Of a DNA stretch of 23,359 bases, positions 17,801 to 23,107 are shown in pieces. The DNA is from CAYGTK01 sp964352775 (lineage in GTDB: Bacteria > Bacteroidota > Bacteroidia > Chitinophagales > CAIOSU01). The notes beneath the pieces were generated by a model. That model saw nothing but the letters and a program-made list of their open reading frames with translations, searched no databases and was not told where the DNA came from. The DNA lies in the NCBI GenBank assembly GCA_964352775.1, contig CAYGTK010000042.1:1-23359 (forward strand), written 5' to 3'. Numbering within the stretch: position 1 is the first letter of the stretch; each line of letters opens with the position of its first letter. A program made the position numbers and the translations under genes.

Positions 17801-19041
17801 TCCATTATCTGATTAGCAGTTCCATCAATGTACATATCCAAATCTCCTCCAACAGGAGGGCTAGCTGACCTATCATCTCCAATGAAAAAGTCTCCTCTAA
17901 TGTGTAGTTCTCCATCTCCAAAAAAGTCAGTCTCTCCAATAGCAGGACCAGTACTAGTTGTTCCTTGAATAGTATGTACTGTACCTAGCGGAAATGTATA
18001 CGCAGCAGTGGAATTATTAAAGGACCTAAATTCAAAATCTAATGAATTTGGATACACATTACTACCAGTAATGATCTTGCCACGAATAAAAACCACTTTA
18101 CCAGGTGCTCCTGCAACTCTACCTGAGTTGTAGGTCCAATTACCTTCTACAAGTATTGTGTTGCTTATTATTAGAGAGTCTGTTGCTGGTACTGTTATCT
18201 CCACATTCGGAAGATATGAGCTTACAAGTGTACCAAATATCTCTTGTCGGTTAGTGGTCGAGTTACCAATGAATTCAAAAATTGTAGCTGAAATAGCATC
18301 GCCTCTTATACCACTAGTACTTGGGTAACAATCCCCTTGAATTTGAAGAACACCCCCATTGCATCGATAAACAAAGCTATTATCTACTATAGTACGAGCA
18401 ACATCATTTTCTACAATAATATTGGTGCCCAGTGCTAAAACAGCTGCTGTATTACCATTTCCAGTAGGGTATAAGTGTAAATTATGTAGAGAGTGGTTAC
18501 CCGAAATGTTAATAGTGTTGCTAGAAGCACTTTCTGTAGACCAACTCACTGTGCCACCATTGTGAACAAAGTTTGCACCTATCTGAACAGAATAATCCTG
18601 CCATGCAAATAGTGTGTCTTGAGTGCTGGTGAAATTACCACCAAGTATTTGTACTGGACCTGAAACGACGATATTTTCATCGCCACCAACAAAGGTTCCT
18701 GTTGTTTGATTAAACTCACCATCAAGATTAGTAAGCCCTGTACCTCCATTGAACGTTCCCAAATTAATTGGGTTACCAGCACCTTGAGTGATAGTGCCTG
18801 CATAGCCATTAATAAGCAATCTGTCAATATTTACAGGAACATCGATATTACAATTACCGTTTCCAGTCCCATCAAATGTAACAGTTGCTCCAAGTGCTGG
18901 TACAACACCTCCAGACCAGTTAGAACCTGTACTCCAATTTCCTGGTGTTGCAGAAGTCCAAGTTTGCGCTTGGATACTAGAGTATAAAAAGGCCAATAGG
19001 ATAGTTACTGACAGCTTAGCTACAGATATTAATTTTCTCAC
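8863..19041 (-). CDS. Giant SprB-repeat adhesin with T9SS type B C-terminal domain
   Basis: A 3392-residue secreted surface protein. Residues 1-25 are a signal peptide (MRKLISVAKLSVTILLAFLY...QA). Residues 26-726 are Gly/Asn/Thr-rich and beta-rich with no motif I can name beyond an opening WSTGSNWSGGVVP module. Residues 727-813 are a PKD-like domain. Residues 814-3217 are 31 SprB-type modules averaging 77.5 residues. Residues 3218-3304 form a pre-C-terminal domain with a CSIC pair at 3262/3265. Residues 3305-3392 are the type B T9SS sorting domain, marked by IPNAITPNGDGFNDTW, VSRWGEEVF, WDGTNQNNG and LPEGTYYYIL. By analogy with F. johnsoniae SprB it should cross the outer membrane by T9SS and act in adhesion or gliding. 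The start is GTG: the same frame has a TGA at 19069-19071 and no ATG between, and the signal peptide begins right there. The PorP/SprF-like partner follows after 5 bp. Family is firm; ligand unknown. Confidence 0.93.
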   Translation of the reverse strand: MRKLISVAKLSVTILLAFLYSSIQAQTWTSATPGNWSTGSNWSGGVVPALGATVTFDGTGNGNCNIDVPVNIDRLLINGYAGTITQGAGNPINLGTFNGGTGLTNLDGEFNQTTGTFVGGDENIVVSGPVQILGGNFTSTQDTLFAWQDYSVQIGANFVHNGGTVSWSTESASSNTINISGNHSLHNLHLYPTGNGNTAAVLALGTNIIVENDVARTIVDNSFVYRCNGGVLQIQGDCYPSTSGIRGDAISATIFEFIGNSTTNRQEIFGTLVSSYLPNVEITVPATDSLIISNTILVEGNWTYNSGRVAGAPGKVVFIRGKIITGSNVYPNSLDFEFRSFNNSTAAYTFPLGTVHTIQGTTSTGPAIGETDFFGDGELHIRGDFFIGDDRSASPPVGGDLDMYIDGTANQIMDGNTSRLSGLLPNLIIDKPSGILTIRDTISVGGDFTYIRGSYDNTTFNSAFAFHNDNLSIDAQGTFGDFVFNNVFIEDVKSYRTLNGRMRVGSPTAGALRMQLGIIDLNSNELIIQNPNPLALTRDSQGFIVSETVPASGYGTVQWNIDNSATGNYNIPFGRIITFASKTFDYIPFDFSITAAGTPTGTGSISVATYRTDWVPVPNNRPFPTGVTNINNPFSLDNYCKESDRFWVLGSANYSTQPTVTISAIYLDDETILPSNCIDEPQLQAHFYNTGTNAWGNAIGSVNTATNIVTIPGVNSFSPMTVYDPQVPDLAFEPSDTTVCVGDTITWSYLTPTTPSSFAWVLPGSTPLTALNIQDPIVIYNTPGTYDATLTADFSGNIVSTTQTAKVTVLSNPVATGAVTDVACNGESTGAIDVSVTGATSPTYNWNNTAVTQDISGIPAGGYTVIVTETGGCADTVSFTVNQPSALAIDSFFNDVVCAGGNDGAVWVDVTGGTGLYTYSWSNSASGVGVDSIFGLGGGTYCVTVEDANGCTIIACETVSEPLAPVAITATFADSVSCNAGNDGTATISVTGGTPNYTYSWSSGGTPSDSINTGLMAGTYTVTVSDANGCSITTTVTVGQPLALTSPITINTGIDCFGDATGSVTATAAGGNGGYTYAWSAGNNTSSATNTGLLATTYTVTVTDRKGCSVTDQITFTNPAQLIVTIDSVQNASCNGDSDGAIELGVSGGTGLYTYNWTPSGPNDSLNDNLAANLYNVTVSDANGCTTDTFATITEPTALSASTVSTTNVACFGVLDGTGTISATGGTGIYTYNWGAGVGNDPTAALNTGLGAGNYIPTVTDANGCSDTTLVTINAPTATLFVDTFSTDASCGGLCDGVAWVTVTGGTTPYTYTWSAGTPTATGDSIINLCAGSYTVTVADSNGCSEIRSMTVNEPPVLIVSIIDTQDVSCNGDSTGYAAASSTGGIGVRTYLWSNGDADTLAENIPTGGYSVIVTDINGCADTASVVISEPPVLNVNVILSTPVLCNGDSTGTAEAAATGGTPGYSFIWSTGQTGNQELSLAAGSFTVTVTDTLGCTDTASVVITEPVAVVATLLSFSNVTCNGDTNGTATISVTGGTGAYTYNWGGAGNNPNDSVVINLSAGTYIVTVTDFNFCSDTATVTILEPAPVVVIIVDSIDVLCNGDTNGRAAAIATGGTGVLTYLWSNADPDSLAENLGAGLYTVTATDVNGCTATASVTISEPALLTATITDSTDISCFGFADGSATVAALGGTPGYDYSWSAGTNPSTTTVTDLTAGVVIVTVTDTNNCTAVDSVTIVEPTQLTATIIDSSDVLCFGDPTGFGLVQATGGTPGYDYQWNVPDTDSLAENLTPGSYSVTVTDTNGCVAIDSFTVTSPAQLLAAIDSSSDVTCNGFFDGYASIITVGGSAPYTYFWFGTTMPADSFDTALPAGTFQIVVSDSNSCTDTLSVTIAQPAVLTVSVVDSQNVLCNGDTTGFAEALATGGTAPYNYLWSTTDADTLAEDLGAGTYTVTVTDDNGCIATASVTITEPAVLTAAIINSSDALCNGDSTGTAEVQAAGGTPGYSYAWSSFGGNTPLVNNLPAGTYTVTVTDTNGCVASDTVVIGEPALLVATLDTFNNVACNGDSTGTATVVAVGGTVALDYSYDWGAGNGLSPTAAANTGLPAGTYLVTVTDDNGCSDTASVVITEPSLLLVNIVDSLDVLCNGDTTGRTAATASGGTGPYAYAWSNGDADSLAQNVGAGAYTVTVTDANGCTTTVSVTINQPPVLIATVTDSTNITCFGFDDGTATAMGMGGTPPYTYLWSGGTDSTTASVIDLAAGTYTVTVTDSNGCTATDSVTIIEPSLLTATIIDSSDVLCFGDPTGFALVQAGGGTPGYTYDWTNGDTTALADSLTPGIYVVLVSDTNGCTATDTIAITSPPELIATVDTITDASCFGFADGEACISVLGGAPAYTFDWNGAGNTPTDSCNSGLAAGTYVVLVADSNGCTDTVSVVIAEPILLQVAVIDSQNVLCFGEANGYAIGEATGGTPGYSYVWSNGFQADSIGGLVANTYTVTVTDTNGCVAVDSVNIIEPPLLTATITDSTNISCFGLSDGSLTVTAAGGAGVYTYEWSLNPLIDSTIINLPAGTYTVTVTDTNGCVAIDSASIVEPPQLFSTITDSVDVLCFGDSTGSATVLATGGTPGYAYAWNDAANSTTPTVTGIPAGTFSVVVTDTTGCVDTAFVNIDQPTELIATIVDSVDIGCFGDSTGRVAVVATGGTTPYDYVWNFNAVIDSFINGVPAGTYVVQVTDSNFCSTTATIIITQPAQLVATVTDSADISCFGEIDGTATVAPTGGTAPYAFNWGAGLTPTAATNSGLAQGTYVVTVTDTNGCTAFDSVTILEPAELILNVVDSTDVLCFGESNGSAEALATGGTGAYTYNWVGGPNTALNAGIPANTYVVIVQDTNMCADTASVTILEPPLLASTITDSTNVSCFGGNDGTAQVTATGGAGTYSYLWNDAAATTIPDVSALLAGTYTVTVTDSNNCTTTSTITITQPLELLLTTSVDSNASCIAGSLDGGLTVGVSGGTSPFDYVWSNTQNTLGSPLTTNSVGGYGVGTHFVTVTDANGCITIDTATVVNREGPTVSNVTTTTAFCNDPTGTIDITASTPDPGLTYVWTDGLVGEDPVNVASGTYMVTVTDAAGCDTSFTVVVPEAGQPSIDSLDIKNAFCDREDGRIEVNISSGTLPYTYLWSHDSLLNDPTAFGLIPGVYNVTVIDAFGCDSVVSNINIDDIPAPVLEPNADSIQYIYRGQEIELSVTLISSPNGVDIEWDPFESIIGCSICDTVLAAPDETTTYLTIAIDTLTLCSDTAFTIVAVKDDNNIFIPNAITPNGDGFNDTWVIRELEIFPDNELVIVSRWGEEVFRAKSYANDWDGTNQNNGKELPEGTYYYILKLNDIDEAVTGPVTIVK
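9391..16602 (-). repeat. Array of 31 tandem SprB-type modules inside the giant adhesin
   Basis: The array covers residues 814-3217, 2404 residues or about 7.2 kb, divided by eye into 31 modules of 73-84 residues. A typical module reads L-x-A-T-I-x-D-S-x-D-V-x-C-x-G, then a G-G-T-x-x-Y-x-Y-x-W core, then A-G-T-Y-x-V-T-V-T-D-x-N-G-C, ending V-x-I-x-E-P. Every module keeps two cysteines, near positions 13 and 63, which fits one disulfide per module. The first module is short (73). Modules 29-31 diverge most: module 29 is longest (84), and 30 and 31 begin with Pro rather than the usual Leu or Val. Modules 8-28 carry a seven-module higher-order period, listed separately. Module borders are set by eye but the lengths sum exactly to the array length. 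Confidence 0.93.
10102..14970 (-). repeat. Three copies of a seven-module superunit within the SprB array
   Basis: Modules 8-14 (13354-14970, 539 residues), 15-21 (11722-13353, 544 residues) and 22-28 (10102-11721, 540 residues) match in order. Module lengths by phase are 76/76/76, 76/77/77, 80/82/78, 75/76/77, 78/78/78, 76/76/76 and 78/79/78. Modules 13 and 20 both read DSSDVLCFGDPTGF at the same place; 9 and 16 share LCNGDSTGTAE; 15 and 22 share DSQNVLC; 12, 19 and 26 share SCFG or TCFG followed by a DG; 11, 18 and 25 alone carry Gly-Arg. Copies one and two agree best; copy three is more diverged, and its module 23 looks more like the module 12/19/26 type. Confidence 0.8.
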
Positions 19042-19117
19042 CTTTATATTATTGGTTTTTGATAATTTTCAAGCGTAGAGGTGCTTCAAGTACTGCTGTT
19101 TTTAATGCAGAAAGCTA

Positions 19118-19148
19118 GAAAGTTAGTCTTTTTCAAACTTTTGAACAA
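19118..19148 (-). promoter_or_regulatory. Candidate Bacteroidota promoter for the giant adhesin gene
   Basis: Read on the minus strand in the 173-bp gap, TTG (19146-19148) is followed after 20 bases by TAACTTTC (19118-19125). This matches the TTTG / TAnnTTTG pattern with one mismatch in the downstream box. It would leave a leader of roughly 70 bases before the GTG at 19041. The gap is otherwise AT-rich and I see no riboswitch-like or other structured element in it. Pattern match only. Confidence 0.3.
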
Positions 19149-19207
19149 GTAGACACTTTAACCTAAGTACTAATACGGATAGCATTTACAACACTGGTTT
19201 TAAATAT

Positions 19208-19234
19208 AAAAAAGCTACCAAATTTTCCATTTGG
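19208..19234 (-). terminator. Possible intrinsic terminator overlapping the rfbF stop codon
   Basis: On the minus strand, CCAAAT (19229-19234) and ATTTGG (19218-19223) flank a five-base loop. After the TAG stop comes a run of six T (19208-19213). The six-base stem is AT-rich and weak, and it lies within the last codons of rfbF. If functional it would separate the upstream glycan genes from the adhesin gene. Confidence 0.3.
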
Positions 19235-19982
19235 CACCTGAAGCCCACTCATCTTCTAAGTTCATTTTGTCTTTCAAGCTATCCATACATTGCCAAAAGC
19301 CAGAGTGTTTATATGCAAGTAGTTGTTTATCGGCTGCTAATCGCTCTAATGGTTTTCTTTCAAAAATAGTGGTGTCATCCTCAATATGATCTAATACTTC
19401 GGGCTGACATACAAAGAAGCCACCGTTAATAAAGCCTGTTTCACTTTTAGGTTTCTCTTTAAAACTGGTAATGGCATTAGAGTCATCTATATCTAACATG
19501 CCGAATCTACCTTCTGGCAATACCGAGGTCATTGTGGCAAGCTTACCATGTGCCTTATGAAACTTTACCAACTCTGTAATATTAACATCGCTAACACCAT
19601 CTCCATAGGTAAGCATAAATGGCTCTCCGTTAATGTACTTCGCGGCACGTTTCACTCTTCCACCAGTCATTGTATGTAGTCCGGTATCCACTAAAGTCAC
19701 TTTCCAATCTTCACTTTCGGTATTATGATAGGTGGTCTCATTAGTAGCTAAGTCTACAGTTATGTCACTTTCTTGTAAGTAATAATCGGCAAAATATTCT
19801 TTGATATATGCCCCTTTGTAACCTAATAGCACAACAAATTCCTTATACCCATGAGCTGCATACATCTTCATGATATGCCAAAGGATGGGTTTACCACCAA
19901 CCTCAACCATGGGCTTTGGTTTTGTAACCGTTTCTTCACTTAAGCGAGTACCAAATCCACCCGCTAGTAAGAGTACTTTCAT
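19215..19982 (-). CDS. rfbF: Glucose-1-phosphate cytidylyltransferase
   Basis: A 255-residue nucleotidyltransferase that joins CTP and glucose-1-phosphate to give CDP-glucose, the first step to CDP-linked 3,6-dideoxyhexoses and related sugars. The N-terminal signature LAGGFGTRLSEET...KPKPM at 6-25 holds the nucleotide-binding loop and the conserved Lys residues. GGKPILWHIMKMY, VTLVDTG, MTGGRVKR, LTYGDGVSD, PEGRFGMLDI and FINGGFF follow in the order and spacing known for RfbF, and the length is normal. These long matches favour CDP-glucose over dTDP-glucose or UDP-glucose enzymes. It follows the GT2 gene after 76 bp and ends 173 bp before the giant adhesin gene. No CDP-glucose 4,6-dehydratase (rfbG) is visible in the window, so the rest of the pathway must lie elsewhere if it is complete. 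Confidence 0.93.
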   Translation of the reverse strand: MKVLLLAGGFGTRLSEETVTKPKPMVEVGGKPILWHIMKMYAAHGYKEFVVLLGYKGAYIKEYFADYYLQESDITVDLATNETTYHNTESEDWKVTLVDTGLHTMTGGRVKRAAKYINGEPFMLTYGDGVSDVNITELVKFHKAHGKLATMTSVLPEGRFGMLDIDDSNAITSFKEKPKSETGFINGGFFVCQPEVLDHIEDDTTIFERKPLERLAADKQLLAYKHSGFWQCMDSLKDKMNLEDEWASGAKWKIW

Positions 19983-20058
19983 GACAATTAATTTGTCTCA
20001 AAAATATGCTTTTCAGAACAATAACACATCTAAAGGGCTTTAGTAAGAAGGGGTTAAG

Positions 20059-20961
20059 CTATCGACGAAGTAAACCATTAACGAAAGCACCTATCCATCG
20101 CCTAGTAAATGTGCGTATTGGATCTTGTTTTGTAGCTGCTAATAGGTACTTGAATGACTCATTGTGCCTATTAGATAAATTGCAAAGTACTGCTGTATAT
20201 ATCAAGAACGAAGCCTCTAATTTGTGAAAATAAGGTTGGAATGCTTTATTACATTCTCCATCACCTTTCAGCTTATTTATTACATAGTCTTTTTGGAGTA
20301 GCATTTCCTCTGGCTTAACCCCTGAAATACTGCGACCAGAGTGCTGTACCATTGCGCTATTATACTTATCTATTCTTCCAGACGGATACTTAGCACCTAT
20401 GCGTAGCCAAAAATCATAATCCTCTGAACCTATCAATGTCGGCTCCTCATCATACCTGAATTTACTATACACCTCTTTAGAGATGAACACACCATTGCAA
20501 GAGAGATAATTACCGTAAACGAGATGTTCTGGATCGGAACTGAGTGTTGGGAAATCAAAACGATAAACCTCCTTACCATCCTCATCTACCAAAGCGTGTC
20601 GGTTATGAAAAAAATGACAGCTAGGATTCTCGTAAATGAATTTTGCAGCATCTTCCAAAAATGCCGGATAGATAATATCATCCGAATCAAGAAGACTCAG
20701 CACATCACCCTTGGCATTTATCATACCTGTGTTTCTTGACTTTGAGCGTTCATAGTTCTTATCGTGCTGAATGAATTTCACCTTCCCTGAAGCCACCAAA
20801 GGCTCGAGCACTTCTACAATATTATCAGTCGACTTATTATCAACCACAATAACCTCATAATTGGTATAAGTCTGAGCAAATACATAGCTCAATGTATTAA
20901 GTATTATATGTGCCCTGTTGTAAGTGGGTATCACTATAGAAAAAAGAGGCTCTTTACTCAC
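20059..20961 (-). CDS. Glycosyltransferase family 2
   Basis: A 300-residue GT-A fold glycosyltransferase. FSIVIPTYNRAHIILNTL at 7-24, YEVIVVDNKSTD at 35-46, the RNTGM stretch near 76-80 and the metal- and donor-binding LLDSDD at 90-95 are classical GT2 elements. GSEDYDFWLRIG in the second half carries the ED motif of the acceptor and catalytic base region. There is no C-terminal membrane segment, so it is a cytoplasmic or peripheral enzyme that likely adds one sugar to a lipid-linked chain. The start is GTG: reading upstream in frame gives GTA, AAA and then a TAA stop at 20968-20970, so no ATG start is possible. It begins 31 bp after the stop of the GT4 gene. Donor sugar unknown. Confidence 0.9.
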   Translation of the reverse strand: MSKEPLFSIVIPTYNRAHIILNTLSYVFAQTYTNYEVIVVDNKSTDNIVEVLEPLVASGKVKFIQHDKNYERSKSRNTGMINAKGDVLSLLDSDDIIYPAFLEDAAKFIYENPSCHFFHNRHALVDEDGKEVYRFDFPTLSSDPEHLVYGNYLSCNGVFISKEVYSKFRYDEEPTLIGSEDYDFWLRIGAKYPSGRIDKYNSAMVQHSGRSISGVKPEEMLLQKDYVINKLKGDGECNKAFQPYFHKLEASFLIYTAVLCNLSNRHNESFKYLLAATKQDPIRTFTRRWIGAFVNGLLRR

Positions 20962-20992
20962 TACTTTTTATTTCTTTCAAACCTTGGACATT

Positions 20993-22252
20993 TCAACTCT
21001 GAAAACTTCTATAAAGATCGAGATATTCAGATGCTTGCCTACTATTTGCAAACATACTAGCACTTTCTTTAGCTATCATTTCATTATTGAACTGAATGCT
21101 ACCCTCAAGAAATAATGCTATACCCTTTTCTAAACTAACCGAAGATACTTCAGAACACAAAACACCATTATGCTTATGCTTTACTATATTACCTACCCCC
21201 CCAATATCAAACCCGATCACAGGTGTTCCGCAGCTCAATGATTCTAGCATTGTATTCGGAAGATTATCTTCTCTTGATGGAATAATGAAAGCATCGGCAG
21301 CGGCATAAGCTAAAGCCATTAGCTGCTCATCAGTTAACATCCCCATATGTTTGTGATCAAACCCTGATAACTTAGGTGCTTTAGACCCGATACTTACCAA
21401 TTGCACTTCATGATGGTTTAAGTTTTTCAATGCCTCAACTAGCATACCAAACCCTTTCCGCTTAATACTAAGATTCTCAGCTACAAAAAGTAAGACCTTC
21501 TTATTATTACTGAAACCCAACATCTTCTTAACTGCACTTTTATCGTATTGCCGAAAAACGTCTAGGTCAAGACTGTAATGGATATTCCTATGTTCTAGAT
21601 CCTTGAATACTGAGCTTGACATTGATGACTCCATCAACCATTTAGATGGGCCTACTATTTTCAAATTTGAGCCATTCTTACTTAGCTGGTCAAGTGCGGC
21701 TAATTTTTGGCTATGTTGTCTAGAAGCAAATTTCTTCTTGTTTACATCAACTAATTGTGGACATGAGGCGCAAGTTTTCTTGTAAAGATCACAACCATCA
21801 GAATAGTGGCACCCACCCGTAAAGGGATTCATATCGTGCATGGTCCATACTAGATTCTTATTTTTTATGGTGAAGAAGCTACTGATGTTAACGAAGTTTG
21901 CTACCCAATGTAAATTAATAATATCCGCATCTTGTACTAAAGGGTGGTCTTTCAACTCGTAAGGCGATGACGTTAATGTGAATAGTTCATGGTCTTTAGA
22001 ATGAATACTTTGTATTGCATTTGTTTTAGAAAAGAACATTCGCTCTTTTACTTTTTGCTTTACATAACCTAAAGCACCCTTCCCATCAATCGAATCATAG
22101 GCAACTACACTATCAGCTTTATTCTGAAGCATCCCGGTAGAGGTGGATAGAAAATAGCTATCTACATTATTTTCTAACAAAGCACAATGAAGACGAAAGG
22201 CTGCTTTGGCAGCACCTCCAGTAGGATAGGTTGAAAGGTGAACTACCTTCAT
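20993..22252 (-). CDS. Glycosyltransferase family 4 with a conserved Cys cluster (WcaC-like)
   Basis: A 419-residue GT-B fold enzyme. The N-terminal loop STYPTGGAAKAAFRLHCAL at 7-25 and WTMHDMNPFTGGCHYSDGC at 136-154, continuing to C161 and C164, mark a group 1 glycosyltransferase subfamily common in Bacteroidota exopolysaccharide loci. Its four cysteines (148, 154, 161, 164) make a CX5CX6CX2C cluster that may bind metal. The C-terminal domain has FVAENLSIKRKGFGMLVEAL and PSREDNLPNTMLESLSCGTP; in the latter D329 and E337 stand at the EX7E donor-phosphate positions, with Asp replacing the first Glu, as is frequent in this subfamily. Its ATG overlaps the stop of the methyltransferase gene in an ATGA junction, so the two are translationally coupled. 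Donor and acceptor unknown. Confidence 0.9.
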   Translation of the reverse strand: MKVVHLSTYPTGGAAKAAFRLHCALLENNVDSYFLSTSTGMLQNKADSVVAYDSIDGKGALGYVKQKVKERMFFSKTNAIQSIHSKDHELFTLTSSPYELKDHPLVQDADIINLHWVANFVNISSFFTIKNKNLVWTMHDMNPFTGGCHYSDGCDLYKKTCASCPQLVDVNKKKFASRQHSQKLAALDQLSKNGSNLKIVGPSKWLMESSMSSSVFKDLEHRNIHYSLDLDVFRQYDKSAVKKMLGFSNNKKVLLFVAENLSIKRKGFGMLVEALKNLNHHEVQLVSIGSKAPKLSGFDHKHMGMLTDEQLMALAYAAADAFIIPSREDNLPNTMLESLSCGTPVIGFDIGGVGNIVKHKHNGVLCSEVSSVSLEKGIALFLEGSIQFNNEMIAKESASMFANSRQASEYLDLYRSFQS

Positions 22253-23061
22253 TTCACACCCTCCATAAATAACGAGTCGGGTTTATGAACTGTTCCATTA
22301 GAAGCATCAAGTCCATAGGTTTCCCATTTATCGATACGACTTTCTATAGCAGTACAAACACGTACGTCTTTAAACCCTATTTGCTCGAACAAGCGCTTAA
22401 GGCTATACTCATCATACATCCAAAGATGGAGCTCCCCTCCTTTTCGGAAAGTCCCCAATTCTAGTTTTTCATAACCACTAGTACCAAGTAGTAATTTGAG
22501 TAGCAATTTCTTGATCACTCTTGGGTGGATCACTTGCTTAATATTACTCAACACTGATGGTTCAGGGGTTTTTGCATTCAAATATTGCTCTCTAATACCA
22601 AGTGCCTCTTTACCTAAGCGCTTCATGATAAACTGCTCACCTGCTAACTTTGGGTGCTTTAAATACTCCCCCATTTCGCCTTGCGGCTGCTCACGTACTG
22701 TTTGATCAAGCAACTCTAACATCATCCAGTCGTAATTATTAGCTGCATCGGTATCACCACTTAAGGCAGCCTTTTTATTTTGTAGGTATGCATCTACTAT
22801 ACCCCCAAGGTCTGGGACAGCTACACGGAGAACTCCACTTGGCTTTAATACTCTATAACATTCGCTAATAAAGTCAAACCCACCCTTTTTACTAAAGTGC
22901 TCTAATACATGTGAATGGTATACTGCGTCGTACGTATTATCAGGAAAAGGGACTCCTTTTAGTAAATTATGAGCTATCACCCCTTCCCCTGTAGATGCCA
23001 TATCTACATTAACCCAATCTTTATGGTAAGATCGGCCGCAACCAAGGTTTAGTAATTTCAT
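22249..23061 (-). CDS. Class I SAM-dependent methyltransferase
   Basis: A 270-residue protein whose first residues, MKLLNLGCGRSYHKDWVNVD, contain motif I (LNLGCG) and the acidic residue closing strand beta2. A DAVYHSHVLEHF segment near residue 64 and a YRVLKPSGVLRVAVPDLGG stretch near 87-106 complete the Rossmann core of the Methyltransf_11 / predicted-SAM-methyltransferase group. A long helical insertion and an aromatic C-terminus (LHLWMYDEYSLKRLFEQIGF) follow. It shares an ATGA junction with the downstream GT4, which suggests that it methylates a sugar or chain end of the glycan built here, but that role is inferred. Methylation of a lipid or protein is not excluded. Confidence 0.87.
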   Translation of the reverse strand: MKLLNLGCGRSYHKDWVNVDMASTGEGVIAHNLLKGVPFPDNTYDAVYHSHVLEHFSKKGGFDFISECYRVLKPSGVLRVAVPDLGGIVDAYLQNKKAALSGDTDAANNYDWMMLELLDQTVREQPQGEMGEYLKHPKLAGEQFIMKRLGKEALGIREQYLNAKTPEPSVLSNIKQVIHPRVIKKLLLKLLLGTSGYEKLELGTFRKGGELHLWMYDEYSLKRLFEQIGFKDVRVCTAIESRIDKWETYGLDASNGTVHKPDSLFMEGVK

Positions 23062-23107
23062 AAAGTGGTTTAGTGTTGAAAGGAATTAGTCAAAAGTCGT
23101 AGTTATA

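Noticed and set aside
16079..18987. Plus-strand frames opposite the N-terminal half of the adhesin, and a minus-strand frame at 18579-18827
   Set aside because: They overlap a well-supported signal peptide and domain region in another frame and show no start context or recognisable domain.
19983..20058. Inverted repeat GACAA...TTGTC just before the rfbF start, as an operator
   Set aside because: A five-base AT-rich stem is expected by chance in this sequence and nothing else supports it.
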